Made by a program: the position numbers and the translations under genes. Below, in pieces: positions 39,575 to 48,370 of a DNA stretch of 52,043 nucleotides. The DNA lies in NCBI GenBank assembly GCA_010027845.1, contig RGUL01000009.1:1-52043 (forward strand), in the 5' to 3' direction. The stretch comes from Gammaproteobacteria bacterium (GTDB taxonomy: Bacteria > Pseudomonadota > Gammaproteobacteria > Steroidobacterales > Steroidobacteraceae). The notes under the pieces are model-generated. The model was given only the letters and a program-made list of their open reading frames with translations. It did not search any database and had not been told where the DNA came from. Positions within the stretch are counted from its first letter, which is position 1. Each line of letters starts with the position of its first letter.

Positions 39575-41184
39575 CTCCGCGTCAAAAACTCCGCTGCACG
39601 TTCGCCGATCATCAACGTTGCGGCATTGGTGTTGGCCGATACGAGACGCGGCATCACCGATGCGTCCGCGACCCGCAAACCTTCGACCCCGCGTACGGCG
39701 AGCTCGGGCGTGACGACCGCGTCGGCGTCGCTGCCCATCCGGCAGGTGCCGACCGGATGGTAGCCGAGAAAACTCGTGCGACGAATGTGTTCGATCCACG
39801 CTGCATCGTCGTCGGCTTGCGGGCCCGGCAAATATTCGCAGGTGGCATAGGGCGCGAACGCCGGTGCCTGCAACAGGCGGCGGGCCAGTCGGCAGCCGGC
39901 GATTTGCCGGCGCAGATCGTCGGCGTCGGCGAGCATCGAATGTTCGATGCGCACCGGTGCGAGCGGATCGGCCGTGCGTAAGGACACACGGCCGCGGCCA
40001 CGCGGCCGACACGTGTTCACGACGATCGAAACCGCCGGCCCGAGATACGGCAGGATGCCGCGTTCGTCGAACGAAAACGCGAACGGCCCGAACAAAAATT
40101 GTAGGTCGGGGCGTGGCTCGTCGGGCGCGGAGCGCAAAAACGCCACGGCGTGCGGATACGGGCTCGATGCGGGTCCACGACCGGTAAACAGCCAACGCAC
40201 CGCATTACGGAACATGCGCCACGGCGTCGCGTCCATGTTGAAGGTGCGCACGTTGACGCTGGCGCACACCAAAGAATTCGGGTGCTCTTGTAGGTTCGCT
40301 CCGACCGCCGTCCGTGCCACGCGCACCGGTAGGTCGAACGATCGCAACATATCCGGGTCGCCGATCCCCGAGTGCATCAAAATTTTTGGTGAGCCCAGCG
40401 ACCCTGCGGCGAGGATCACTTCGCCACCCGGCGCGAGGCGCCGCAACGCGTGCTCGCCGTCGGCGCCATCGCCCGCTACGGCGTGCAAGCGCACGCCGGT
40501 GCAGCGCACACCGTCGAATTCGACGCGATGCACGCTGCGGTTCGTTTCGATGCGTAGATTCGCGCGCGAGCGTGCGGGGTCGAGAAACGCTCGCGCACTA
40601 CTCCAGCGCCAGCCGTCGCGTTGCGTGACTTGTGGTCGGGCGACGCCTTCTTGCGTCGCACCGTTGTAATCTTCGTTGAACGCCGCGCCGCATTGCTCGC
40701 CGGCACGCAAAAACACGCCACCGAGTTCGTGCGTGGTGCGCAATTCTTGTACGTGCATCGGACCGTCGCGACCCCGCAGCGTGTCGTGACCGAAGCGCGT
40801 GGTCTCGATACGCTTGAACGCCGGCAATACGTCGTCGAAGCTCCAGCCTCGATTACCGAGCATCGCCCACTCGTCGAAGTCTTCGCGTGCACCGCGCACG
40901 TACAACATACCGTTGATGGAACTCGAGCCGCCGAGCGTGCGGCCCGCCGGCCATAGATCGACTTTGTCGTACCGCGTCGGGTCGGGCTCGGCGAGCAGAC
41001 ACCAATCGAAACGCGGATTACCGACCGCCTTGATCAGCGCGGCGGGTACGTGGATATACGGTGATCGATCGGACGGACCGGCCTCGAGCAACAACACGCG
41101 TTTGGCCGGATCGGCCGACAAGCGATTCGCGAGCACGCAGCCCGCCGAGCCTGCACCGACGATGATGTAATCCCACGTCTGCAT
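39571..41184 (-). CDS. GMC-family FAD oxidoreductase (alcohol/choline dehydrogenase type)
   Basis: FAD-dependent alcohol oxidoreductase, 537 residues. The ADP-binding motif is IVGAGSAGCVLANRLS at the N terminus. The GMC signatures AGRTLGGSSSINGMLYVRGA and GEVILAAGSLGSPKILMHSGIG are intact. The catalytic His is in GYHPVGTCRMG, with Asn in RLVSANTNAATLMIGERAA. It acts on an unidentified primary or secondary alcohol, giving an aldehyde or ketone. ATG 41184 begins MQTWDYIIVG. It is the first gene of the operon with the MFS and CoA ligase genes, and is divergent from a LysR regulator across a 122-base gap. Confidence 0.94.
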   Translation of the reverse strand: MQTWDYIIVGAGSAGCVLANRLSADPAKRVLLLEAGPSDRSPYIHVPAALIKAVGNPRFDWCLLAEPDPTRYDKVDLWPAGRTLGGSSSINGMLYVRGAREDFDEWAMLGNRGWSFDDVLPAFKRIETTRFGHDTLRGRDGPMHVQELRTTHELGGVFLRAGEQCGAAFNEDYNGATQEGVARPQVTQRDGWRWSSARAFLDPARSRANLRIETNRSVHRVEFDGVRCTGVRLHAVAGDGADGEHALRRLAPGGEVILAAGSLGSPKILMHSGIGDPDMLRSFDLPVRVARTAVGANLQEHPNSLVCASVNVRTFNMDATPWRMFRNAVRWLFTGRGPASSPYPHAVAFLRSAPDEPRPDLQFLFGPFAFSFDERGILPYLGPAVSIVVNTCRPRGRGRVSLRTADPLAPVRIEHSMLADADDLRRQIAGCRLARRLLQAPAFAPYATCEYLPGPQADDDAAWIEHIRRTSFLGYHPVGTCRMGSDADAVVTPELAVRGVEGLRVADASVMPRLVSANTNAATLMIGERAAEFLTRR

Positions 41185-41306
41185 CGATGCATCGTAATCT
41201 GCAGCGTAGCCAAGTGCTGACGTTCCGGGGCACAATCCATGCATCCGCCGCATCGCAATTCGCGCGGCGCCCCACGGGCCGCCAGCACACTCGCAATCGG
41301 GACGCC

Positions 41307-42227
41307 ATGGAACTGCGCCAACTCCGTCATTTCGTCGCCGTGGTCGACACCGGCAATTTGTCGCGTGCCGCCGAGCGTGTCGCGATCAGTCAACCGGCGC
41401 TCACCCGCAGCATCAAAAATCTGGAAGAACTGCTAGGCGTCGAGCTGCTCGAACGCAAACCGCGCGGCGTGTCGCCGACGGAAGCCGGTGTCTCGCTTTA
41501 TCATCATGCGCAGGTGGTGCTGAACGCTTGCCAGCGTTTGACGCGCGAGGTGCGCGAATTCGAGCGCGGCGTCACCGGGATGGTGCACATCGGCGTCGCG
41601 GTCATGTTCTCCACCGACATCACCGCGCAGGTGGCCGAAAATCTCGCCCAGCAATTTCCGCGTCTCGCGGTCGTGGTCACCGATGCCTTCTTCGAAGATT
41701 TAGTGCGTCGCATGCTCGACGGGCGGCTCGACGTGATTTTCTCGAATTTCCCGCAATTCCCAGCTTCGGCGGATTTCGTCATCGAACCTTTGATGACCGT
41801 ACGCTCGCACGTGGTCGCCGGCCGCGCGCACCCACTCGCGAAGCGTCGTGAGGTCGCACGCGCCGATCTCGTCGAACATCGCTGGGTGATCGCCGACCAA
41901 CCGCACGCCACCGACACCTTCGAAAAATATTTCGGCGCAGAGGGATTACCCGCGCCGCGCGATGTATTCCGTACCAACTCGTTCAACCTGATGCGGCACT
42001 TGGTCGAATCGGGTCGATTTTTGAGTATGTTGCCGGAGCACGTGGTGCGCGAGCAGGTGCGTGAGGGCGAGATCCGGCAGATTTCTTTGCCCGGCAACGT
42101 AATCGAACGCCAAGCCGGCCTCATCTATCGCAAAGGTGCGGCGGGTCGACCGGCGATGCAGCACGTGCTCGCTGAGTATCGGAAAGTTTGCGCTCAGTTC
42201 GTCAGCGAGGCGCAGACCGGATCGTAG
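41307..42227 (+). CDS. LysR-family transcriptional regulator
   Basis: DNA-binding regulator, 306 residues. The winged helix is MELRQLRHFVAVVDTGNLSR with AAERVAISQPALTRSIKNLEE. The periplasmic-binding-protein-like effector domain follows (VHIGVAVMFS, SFNLMRHLVESGRFLSMLPEHVV). ATG 41307 matches the conserved start; the frame is open to 41187 without conservation. It is divergent from the GMC oxidoreductase operon, the usual LysR arrangement, so it probably controls it and may respond to the substrate. The last 34 bases overlap the 3' end of the FAD monooxygenase gene on the other strand. Confidence 0.93.
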   Translation: MELRQLRHFVAVVDTGNLSRAAERVAISQPALTRSIKNLEELLGVELLERKPRGVSPTEAGVSLYHHAQVVLNACQRLTREVREFERGVTGMVHIGVAVMFSTDITAQVAENLAQQFPRLAVVVTDAFFEDLVRRMLDGRLDVIFSNFPQFPASADFVIEPLMTVRSHVVAGRAHPLAKRREVARADLVEHRWVIADQPHATDTFEKYFGAEGLPAPRDVFRTNSFNLMRHLVESGRFLSMLPEHVVREQVREGEIRQISLPGNVIERQAGLIYRKGAAGRPAMQHVLAEYRKVCAQFVSEAQTGS

Positions 42228-43363
42228 GCGAAGATTCCGAGCGAGTCTTCGTTGACGACGCTCGCATTACTCAACATTTCCGGTCGCATGCCGACGAGGC
42301 GTTCGCCGCCCGCGGCGGACTCGCGCTGCAGCATGGTCACGCGCGGCAAGCGTGCGCGTTCGAAGTTGCGGAAGCCCGCGTCGATCGTTTCGTTCGGGCC
42401 GTTCGCGAGCAGGCAGCGGCCGAGCACCACGGCATCTTCGAGTGCGGACGCGGCGCCTTGGCCGAACCAGGGCAACATCGGATGTGCCGCATCGCCGAGT
42501 AGCGTCGCCACGCCGCGCGTCCAACTCGGCAGCGGATCGCGCGCGAACAAGCCCCATTTGTGACAGCGCCCACCGGGTGCTGCATCGAGAATCGCATGCA
42601 CTTCGGGATGAAAATCGGCGAGCACGGCGCGTGGTTCGGCGACCTCACCGGTCTGCGACCAACTTTCCCCCGCCCAAGTTTCGACGCGCGCGAATGCGAC
42701 GAAATTCATCAACGCACCATGCCGCACGGGATAACGGACGAACAACCTTCCGGGGCCCGCGAACACCGCGGACCCCGGCGACAACTCCAGCGCACCGAGT
42801 CGCTCGCGCGGCACGAGGCCGCGCCACGCGACGAAGCGCTCGAAACGCGGTGCGTCGTCACCGAACAATGCGCGACGTACGACCGACTTGAGACCATCGG
42901 CACCGATCACCGCTTGCGCGTACCACGTTTCGCCCGATGCGAACGACAACTCCGCATTCTCGGGGCGATCTTTCAAAGAAATCAGCCGTCGACCGGTGTG
43001 CACCTTGCCGGCGCAGTGTGTGATGAAATGTCGCAACAGCACGGCGTGCAGATCGGCGCGATGAATTTGTAGGTAGGGCGCGCCCCAGCGCGCCACGGTG
43101 TCGCTGCGATCGAAGCTCACCAAAAGCTCGCCGCTCGCGTAGTGCCGCGTGATTTGCTGTGGCGGCTCGTCCGCGAGAGGACGTACGGCAGGCTCGACGC
43201 CCAGCCAGGCGAGCGCTTTCATCGCATTCGGCGTCAAAGATAGCCCGGCACCGACTTCGCCGATCGCAGCGGCTTGCTCGAATATTTCGACGGCGTAACC
43301 GGCGCGATGCAGCGCGATGCCTGCGGCGAGCCCGCCGATGCCGGCGCCGACGATGGCGATCAC
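42194..43363 (-). CDS. FAD-dependent aromatic-ring monooxygenase-like protein
   Basis: Flavoprotein hydroxylase of the salicylate hydroxylase/UbiH class, 389 residues. The N terminus MIAIVGAGIGGLAAGIALHRAGY is the FAD motif, with GAGLSLTPNAMKALAWLG typical of this class. The DG motif is VIGADGLKSVVRRAL, and the GD motif GDAAHPMLPWFGQGAASALEDA is intact. It uses NAD(P)H and O2 to hydroxylate a small ring or other acceptor; the substrate is unknown. ATG 43363 overlaps the upstream oxidase stop (ATGA). It ends the four-gene operon running from the PhyH gene. Confidence 0.92.
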   Translation of the reverse strand: MIAIVGAGIGGLAAGIALHRAGYAVEIFEQAAAIGEVGAGLSLTPNAMKALAWLGVEPAVRPLADEPPQQITRHYASGELLVSFDRSDTVARWGAPYLQIHRADLHAVLLRHFITHCAGKVHTGRRLISLKDRPENAELSFASGETWYAQAVIGADGLKSVVRRALFGDDAPRFERFVAWRGLVPRERLGALELSPGSAVFAGPGRLFVRYPVRHGALMNFVAFARVETWAGESWSQTGEVAEPRAVLADFHPEVHAILDAAPGGRCHKWGLFARDPLPSWTRGVATLLGDAAHPMLPWFGQGAASALEDAVVLGRCLLANGPNETIDAGFRNFERARLPRVTMLQRESAAGGERLVGMRPEMLSNASVVNEDSLGIFAYDPVCASLTN

Positions 43364-44925
43364 AAACCGAGCGCTCCGGGGTTCACGAGGTCGTCGGGAT
43401 CGGTGGCTCGCTTGAGCGCGCGCACGAGATCGACGAACGGCGCGGAGCGATCACGCAAGTAAGGATAGGCGCGACCGATTTGTAGATGTGCGCCGCCGTG
43501 CGCATGCATGAGCTCGATCAAGCGCACGCGCAGCGATTCGACGTACGCACGACCCTCGAGGTTTGGCGCGCCGGGTTGCAGTACCGAGCGCATCGACTCC
43601 GGCAGAGTTTCGTGGTGCAGCGGCAACCATTCGTCGTGCCAATAGATTACGGGCTCGTAGAGTAAGGTCGATTCACCGGTACCGGCGAAAACCACGAACA
43701 GATGCGCGCGATGTTTGGCGAGGTTTTGTTGTTCCGCATTCCGCAACACCTCGAATGCTTCGTGAAAGGCGTCGACCCCCGAATGCGGCAGGATCACGTG
43801 CAAGGGCAACAATCGCATGCCTTGCGGTCCGACCACCATCGGCGGTGGAAAGGGCGCCGATTGCACGACTGCTGCCATGGTGTTCGCCACTTCGACACCG
43901 AACGGCGCGAGCACTCCGCGCACGTCGGCGAGCGTCTGCGATAACCGACGTGCGTCGCGCGCCTCGCACAATACATTGGCGAGATAGTGCGATCCGCTGA
44001 GGAAGCCGCGTCCGGCACGAGCGACGCGCCAGCCTTGCCGCACGGCCGCGAGCGGCGACCCCTGCGCGCGCATCACGCGCCACAACGCAGCGGCGTCCTG
44101 CGCCAAAGCCGCCTCGCCCGCCGCGAGTTTCGCCAAAGCGGTTTCGACACCGAAGATTTCGGTCGCGAGCCCCTCGCGCGCGAGCCGCGACACACCCGCG
44201 CGCAGGTTGCGAAAATCGTCGAAAGCGAACGACAACGAACCTTTGGTACCGGGTCGACGTTCGAGCTGCAAAGTCACGGCGGTTTTGATGCCGAGCGCAC
44301 CCGCATCACCGGTGAAAAGACCCGTGAGGTCGGGGCCGTAAGGTCTAAAAAATCCATCGCGTTGCGTGCTGGCGCTGCGTGCGGTATCGAGTACGCGGCC
44401 GTCGCCGAGCACTACTTCGAAACCGAGCGCGGTGCTCGCCGAGCTGCCGTGCCGAGCCGAGCCGAAGGTCGCTGCGCCTTGGGAAAAGCCGCCGCCGAGC
44501 GTCGCGACCGCACCCGACATCGGCCCCCAAAATTTCGCGCGCAAGCCGTGCGGTGCGAGCGCTTCGTCGAGCGCTGCCCAAGTGCCGCCTGCTTCGGCGG
44601 TGACGATGTGATCTTGCACTGAAAGATCGCGGATCCGATTGAGGTCGCGCAGATCGAGCACCAACGACTGCAGATCACGCGGCGTGCAGGCGTCGGTGTA
44701 CGACATTCCGCCGCCACGAACGTGCAGCGCGATGCGCGCCTCGCGTGCGGTGCGCACGATCGCGACGACGTCGGCCGTGCTGCGCGGCCGCAGCACCGCG
44801 AGCGGCAGCGCGCCGCTGCGATAGACGTCTTGCGCGGCGAGCGTGCGCGCTTGATCGGTGACGATGACGCGATCGCCACCGAGCAGAGCACGACAAGCAT
44901 CGAGCGCGTCAGCGGTCGTCGACAT
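43360..44925 (-). CDS. FAD-binding oxidase (VAO/PCMH and GlcD-like)
   Basis: Flavoprotein oxidase or dehydrogenase, 521 residues. The FAD PCMH domain is visible in LRPRSTADVVAIVRTAREARIALHV in part, followed by RGGGMSYT (70-77). Position 74 is Met where covalent-flavin members have His, so FAD is probably non-covalent. GGFSQGAATFGSARHG and GFEVVLGDGRVLDT follow. The C-terminal part ends DPDDLVNPGALGL, like glycolate/vanillyl-alcohol oxidase relatives. ATG 44925 starts 17 bases after the methyltransferase stop. The substrate is unknown, probably an alcohol or hydroxy acid. Confidence 0.88.
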   Translation of the reverse strand: MSTTADALDACRALLGGDRVIVTDQARTLAAQDVYRSGALPLAVLRPRSTADVVAIVRTAREARIALHVRGGGMSYTDACTPRDLQSLVLDLRDLNRIRDLSVQDHIVTAEAGGTWAALDEALAPHGLRAKFWGPMSGAVATLGGGFSQGAATFGSARHGSSASTALGFEVVLGDGRVLDTARSASTQRDGFFRPYGPDLTGLFTGDAGALGIKTAVTLQLERRPGTKGSLSFAFDDFRNLRAGVSRLAREGLATEIFGVETALAKLAAGEAALAQDAAALWRVMRAQGSPLAAVRQGWRVARAGRGFLSGSHYLANVLCEARDARRLSQTLADVRGVLAPFGVEVANTMAAVVQSAPFPPPMVVGPQGMRLLPLHVILPHSGVDAFHEAFEVLRNAEQQNLAKHRAHLFVVFAGTGESTLLYEPVIYWHDEWLPLHHETLPESMRSVLQPGAPNLEGRAYVESLRVRLIELMHAHGGAHLQIGRAYPYLRDRSAPFVDLVRALKRATDPDDLVNPGALGL

Positions 44926-44942
44926 TCCTCACGACCGGTCGG

Positions 44943-45950
44943 TCACGGCGCGGTTTTGACGGCCGTGGTGAGATGCAGGAAGGTCGGCGTCGGACCGACG
45001 TGGGTGACTGTTAAACCCGCCGCTTCGATGAGTCCGCGAAAATCGCTGGCGACGAACGCCGGTGAATACGGTTCGCAATTGTAGGCCGAGTCGAACTTGA
45101 GCCAAAAGCGATTCGGTGCCGGTAAATTTTTGTTATTCGGTGCATCGACGACGGTGAGCGTGCCACCCGGACGCAACAAGCGGTGAATTTCGCGCAGGAT
45201 CACTGGGAACAGCCGTTCGGGCACTTCGTGGAACAGGATGTAACAAAGAATCGCGTCGAACGAACCGGACGGCAGTTGCGTGTCTTCGGCGAGGCCGTGA
45301 CGGAAGTGCACGTCGACGTCGAGATCGACGGCACGCTTATGGGCGTACCGCACCATCGGCAGACCAACGTCCAGACCGGTGACTTCGGCTTGCGGGAAGC
45401 GCTGCTTGAGCGCCGTCGTGCCTTGGCCGATTGAGCAGCCGAGATCGAGGATGCGCGTGATGTTGCCATCCGCGGGTGGTGCGACGAACGAAGCGACTTG
45501 ATGATGCAACTCGTCCTGATCGTTCTCGCCCTGATAAAAAACTTTCGTACCGTGGTGGAACACGTAGCCGGCGAGCGTGTCGTTGACGTAGCCGCCCGGT
45601 TGCAAATGAATGTCGAGCGCCGCGTAGCGCGGCACTTGAAAGGCCGGGTCGTAGTGCAAGCGACCGGGACGGTTTTTCTCGGCTGCATCGAGCTCGGCTT
45701 CCCAGCGACCGCGCTCGCTCGCATAGCGATCGAGCACTTTTTGCCAGGTTTGTTGTTGTTGGCTGCGCATCAAGCGCTTCCAACTCCGAATCGCTGCGCT
45801 CGACTCGCCTTGCGGGTCGAACGTCAGCGGCAAAATTTTCGCGAACAGCGTGCGCGTGTTGAAGTTGCGCAGCGTCTCCATGAAATCGAGGTAGCTGTCG
45901 TCCTCGAGTCGCGGAGCGCGCGGCAAAACACCGATGTGGCCACGATTCAT
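44943..45950 (-). CDS. class I SAM-dependent methyltransferase with an N-terminal extension
   Basis: 335 residues. The Rossmann methyltransferase domain occupies about 160-320: motif I ILDLGCSIGQGT (167-178), Asp194 in VTGLDVGLPMV, motif post-II SFDAILCYILFHEVPE, and LRPGGTLTVVDAP. The first 160 residues are not a family I recognise; they are charged and Trp/Tyr-rich, and include YVFHHGTKVFYQGENDQDELHHQ just before the catalytic domain. The ATG overlaps the PhyH gene stop by 4 bases. Being coupled with a dioxygenase and flavin oxidases, it probably methylates a shared small-molecule intermediate. Confidence 0.87.
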   Translation of the reverse strand: MNRGHIGVLPRAPRLEDDSYLDFMETLRNFNTRTLFAKILPLTFDPQGESSAAIRSWKRLMRSQQQQTWQKVLDRYASERGRWEAELDAAEKNRPGRLHYDPAFQVPRYAALDIHLQPGGYVNDTLAGYVFHHGTKVFYQGENDQDELHHQVASFVAPPADGNITRILDLGCSIGQGTTALKQRFPQAEVTGLDVGLPMVRYAHKRAVDLDVDVHFRHGLAEDTQLPSGSFDAILCYILFHEVPERLFPVILREIHRLLRPGGTLTVVDAPNNKNLPAPNRFWLKFDSAYNCEPYSPAFVASDFRGLIEAAGLTVTHVGPTPTFLHLTTAVKTAP

Positions 45951-46888
45951 GCGCGTCGTTCCTCTGCACGGGCGGCGGCGAGACTTTTCGCGAACACATC
46001 ATACTCGTTGACGTCCGATTTGCGTTCGCGCTTCCAACGCGTCGCGAAGCCGCGCGGATAGTCTTCGGTCGAATCGCGTCGACCATCGGCCGACCAAACG
46101 AGTGGGAACAGCGGCCCCTCGGGGCGTTCACCTTGCACCATTTCGTCGAAGCTGACGCCGGCGAGATTCACGCAATCGGGGCGCGGATCCCAGCGAATGT
46201 CGTCGCCGAAGATGCGGACCGACACCGCGATCCGCCAATCGTCGTTCGGATTGCCGCCGGAATAATGCAGCGTCCACGGATGCACGATCAAAAGATCGCC
46301 CGGCTCCATGTCCCAAGTGAGGAAGCGCTTGCTCGGATCTTTACGCCACGGTTCGCAATCGACGTGCGGCACTCGATCGGGCGGCTTGATCATTTTGCGG
46401 GCGTTCGGCGAGAACAGCCAATAGCGCACGTCTTCTTCGTGCGTGCCGGCGAGCACCTCAAGACAATTCGCCTTGGTCACTTTCGTGAGCGGCATCCACA
46501 GCGACGGCACCATCTTGCCGCTGACCGGCCAGCCCATGCGGTCGGTGTGCCAAATGGTTTTTTCTTCAGAGCACGGTGGCTTGGCGAAGATTTCGTCGAA
46601 GAAAAAGCGCGCCTCTTTCGATTCCATCACCCGGCAGGCCGCTTCGGCGAGCGGTGATTCGAAGGCGAGTTCGCGGAACTCGGCGATGGTGCGCGACATG
46701 TAGCGGCCGGGATAGCTCGGCAGCAAACCGAAATCTTCTTTATTCGCGGCGAGTCGCTTGGCGAGCGGCAGCAGCCGCTCGATCCATTCGGCGTTGCAGA
46801 CGCGACGCAGGCAGACCACCCCGTCGCGGCGGTAGGTGTCGATGTGCTCTTGAGTGATCGGTTCGAGCGGTGAGCGATTGAGGGCCAT
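45947..46888 (-). CDS. phytanoyl-CoA dioxygenase (PhyH)-family Fe(II)/2-oxoglutarate oxygenase
   Basis: 313 residues. The jelly-roll oxygenase has the metal motif HTD at 114-116 in TIWHTDRMGW. The distal His is in VHPWTLHYSGGN (His208 most likely), with an Arg for 2-oxoglutarate in DDWRIAVSVRIFG. GSLHPG-like loops typical of the family occur as LEVLAGTHEED. The product is probably a hydroxylated acyl or small-molecule substrate. ATG 46888 begins MALNRSPLEP; the frame extends to 46921 without need. It is the first gene of the leftward four-gene operon. The 153-base divergent gap to the hydrolase operon contains an 18-base palindrome. Confidence 0.9.
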   Translation of the reverse strand: MALNRSPLEPITQEHIDTYRRDGVVCLRRVCNAEWIERLLPLAKRLAANKEDFGLLPSYPGRYMSRTIAEFRELAFESPLAEAACRVMESKEARFFFDEIFAKPPCSEEKTIWHTDRMGWPVSGKMVPSLWMPLTKVTKANCLEVLAGTHEEDVRYWLFSPNARKMIKPPDRVPHVDCEPWRKDPSKRFLTWDMEPGDLLIVHPWTLHYSGGNPNDDWRIAVSVRIFGDDIRWDPRPDCVNLAGVSFDEMVQGERPEGPLFPLVWSADGRRDSTEDYPRGFATRWKRERKSDVNEYDVFAKSLAAARAEERRA

Positions 46889-46962
46889 GTCGGTTCCAAA
46901 AGAAAGGCTGATGGCGTGCATTCAACCAACGGTGGGCAGAGGGCGACAATCGAATCGGTGCG

Positions 46963-46980
46963 GCCTGCCATAAGGCAGGC
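46963..46980. promoter_or_regulatory. 18-base palindrome in the divergent promoter region
   Basis: GCCTGCCATAAGGCAGGC has perfect 7-base arms around ATAA. It lies 74 bases before the PhyH start and 61 bases before the hydrolase start, so it is well placed as an operator shared by both operons. It could also be a hairpin in the leader of the rightward transcript. No T-run follows, so a terminator is unlikely. Confidence 0.55.
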
Positions 46981-47041
46981 GCATGGCACGCGGGATCGAA
47001 TGTATTGGCTCGAGTTCGTAGCCCTTTGATTGAATTTCGGT

Positions 47042-47857
47042 ATGGATGAACTCGTCAAAGGGCGTCGTGTCTCGATCGGCCACGCCGAACTGTACGTCGA
47101 AGAATACGGCGACGGTGAACCGTTGCTACTGGTCGCGGGACTCGGTGGCAGCGGTAAATTCTGGCGCGCACAAGTCGGTGCGCTCGCCGAAACGCATCGC
47201 GTCGTGCTGCACGATCACCGCGGCGTCGGCCGCTCCGGGCCAGGGCCGCTGATTTCCGGCGCGCACGAGCTCGCCGCAGACGTGCTGCGCTTGATGGACG
47301 CGCTGCAGATCGATGCCGCACATCTCGTCGGCCACTCGACCGGTGGCGCGATTGGGCAGCACATCGCACTCGAAGCACCGCACCGCCTCAAATCTTTGGT
47401 GTTGAGTGCGAGCTGGGGTGGGCCGACGCCGCTCTTCCTACAAACCTTCCACACCCGCCGCAACGTTTTGATCAATTGCGGTCCGCTCGATTATTTAATG
47501 GTCGGCACTTTGCTCGCGACGCCGACCTGGCACCTCGGCACTACGTTCACCGACACCGAGCGCTTTTTCAAAGATCGTCTCGCCGAGTTCCCCGGCCTCG
47601 AAATTGAACTCGGTCGTTTGAACGCCGTGATGCGTCACGATTTGCGGCATCGGCTCGCCGACATCCGTGTACCGACCTTCGTGATCGGTGCACGAGACGA
47701 TCAACTCACGCCGCCGACGCTCTCCGAAGAACTGGCCGCGCGCATCCCGGGTGCGCGGTTGCATCTGCTCGAGCGCGGCGGGCATTTTTGCCCGCTGACC
47801 GTTACCGACGCCTACAATGCGGCGATCGCCGAGTTCTTGCGGAGCATGCGTCGATGA
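47042..47857 (+). CDS. alpha/beta hydrolase
   Basis: 271 residues, resembling 3-oxoadipate enol-lactonase and related C-C or ester hydrolases. It has the oxyanion region VAGLGGSGKFW, then LHDHRGVGRSG, nucleophile GHSTGG (Ser99), Asp in IGARDDQLTPP, and His in LERGGHFCPLT. ATG 47042 is used; an in-frame TTG at 47030 is possible and the ribosome site is weak for both. It opens a rightward operon with a cupin and an ornithine cyclodeaminase-like gene, both tightly linked (ATGA overlap with the cupin). The substrate is unknown. Confidence 0.88.
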   Translation: MDELVKGRRVSIGHAELYVEEYGDGEPLLLVAGLGGSGKFWRAQVGALAETHRVVLHDHRGVGRSGPGPLISGAHELAADVLRLMDALQIDAAHLVGHSTGGAIGQHIALEAPHRLKSLVLSASWGGPTPLFLQTFHTRRNVLINCGPLDYLMVGTLLATPTWHLGTTFTDTERFFKDRLAEFPGLEIELGRLNAVMRHDLRHRLADIRVPTFVIGARDDQLTPPTLSEELAARIPGARLHLLERGGHFCPLTVTDAYNAAIAEFLRSMRR

Positions 47858-48345
47858 GTGATTTCAACGCGCCTCACGCGCTGGTGAGCGGCCCCGAAGA
47901 CGGTCGCTCGCTTTGGCAGCCGTTGCCCTCACGCGGCTACGTTACCGTGAAATTTTCGCCGCAGAATACGCCCTACGACGGTTTTTCTTCGGGCATCCAA
48001 TTGTTGCCGCCGGGCTGCCACATTCGCGAGCACGGTCACCAACAAAATCACGAACTCGTGTTCGTCTACGAAGGCACCGGTACCGTGACGATCGAAGGCG
48101 AGACGACGCCGCTCGAACCGGGCTCTGCGGTGCTGTTCGGTCGCTATGCCCGCCACCGCATCGACAACACCGGCAGCGTCGACATGAAACTCTTTTGGGT
48201 GTTCATGCCGCCGGGTCTCGAAGACTGGTTCGAAGCAATCGGTCGTGTGCGCAAGCCCGGCGAGGCGATGCCCGCGCCGTTCCCGCGCCCCGACGACGTC
48301 GCCGAAGTGCAGCAACGCATGCGTTTCGTCCCGCCGCGCAGCTGA
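47854..48345 (+). CDS. cupin-domain protein
   Basis: 163 residues with one cupin barrel. Metal ligands are likely His60, His62 or His66, Glu67 in REHGHQQNHELVFVYEGTG, and His101 in YARHRIDNTG. The short length and single barrel allow an isomerase, dioxygenase or binding role. ATG 47854 overlaps the hydrolase stop (ATGA). The next gene follows after 25 bases. The C-terminal 40 residues (IGRVRKPGEAMPAPFPRPDD) are typical of small stand-alone cupins. Confidence 0.88.
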   Translation: MSDFNAPHALVSGPEDGRSLWQPLPSRGYVTVKFSPQNTPYDGFSSGIQLLPPGCHIREHGHQQNHELVFVYEGTGTVTIEGETTPLEPGSAVLFGRYARHRIDNTGSVDMKLFWVFMPPGLEDWFEAIGRVRKPGEAMPAPFPRPDDVAEVQQRMRFVPPRS

Positions 48346-48370
48346 CGCCCCGTCGCCGACCGCGCGCCAC

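Noticed and set aside
43360-44925. Met at the covalent-flavin His position of the FAD oxidase as a lost active site
   Set aside because: Many members of this family bind FAD non-covalently, so the change does not imply inactivity.
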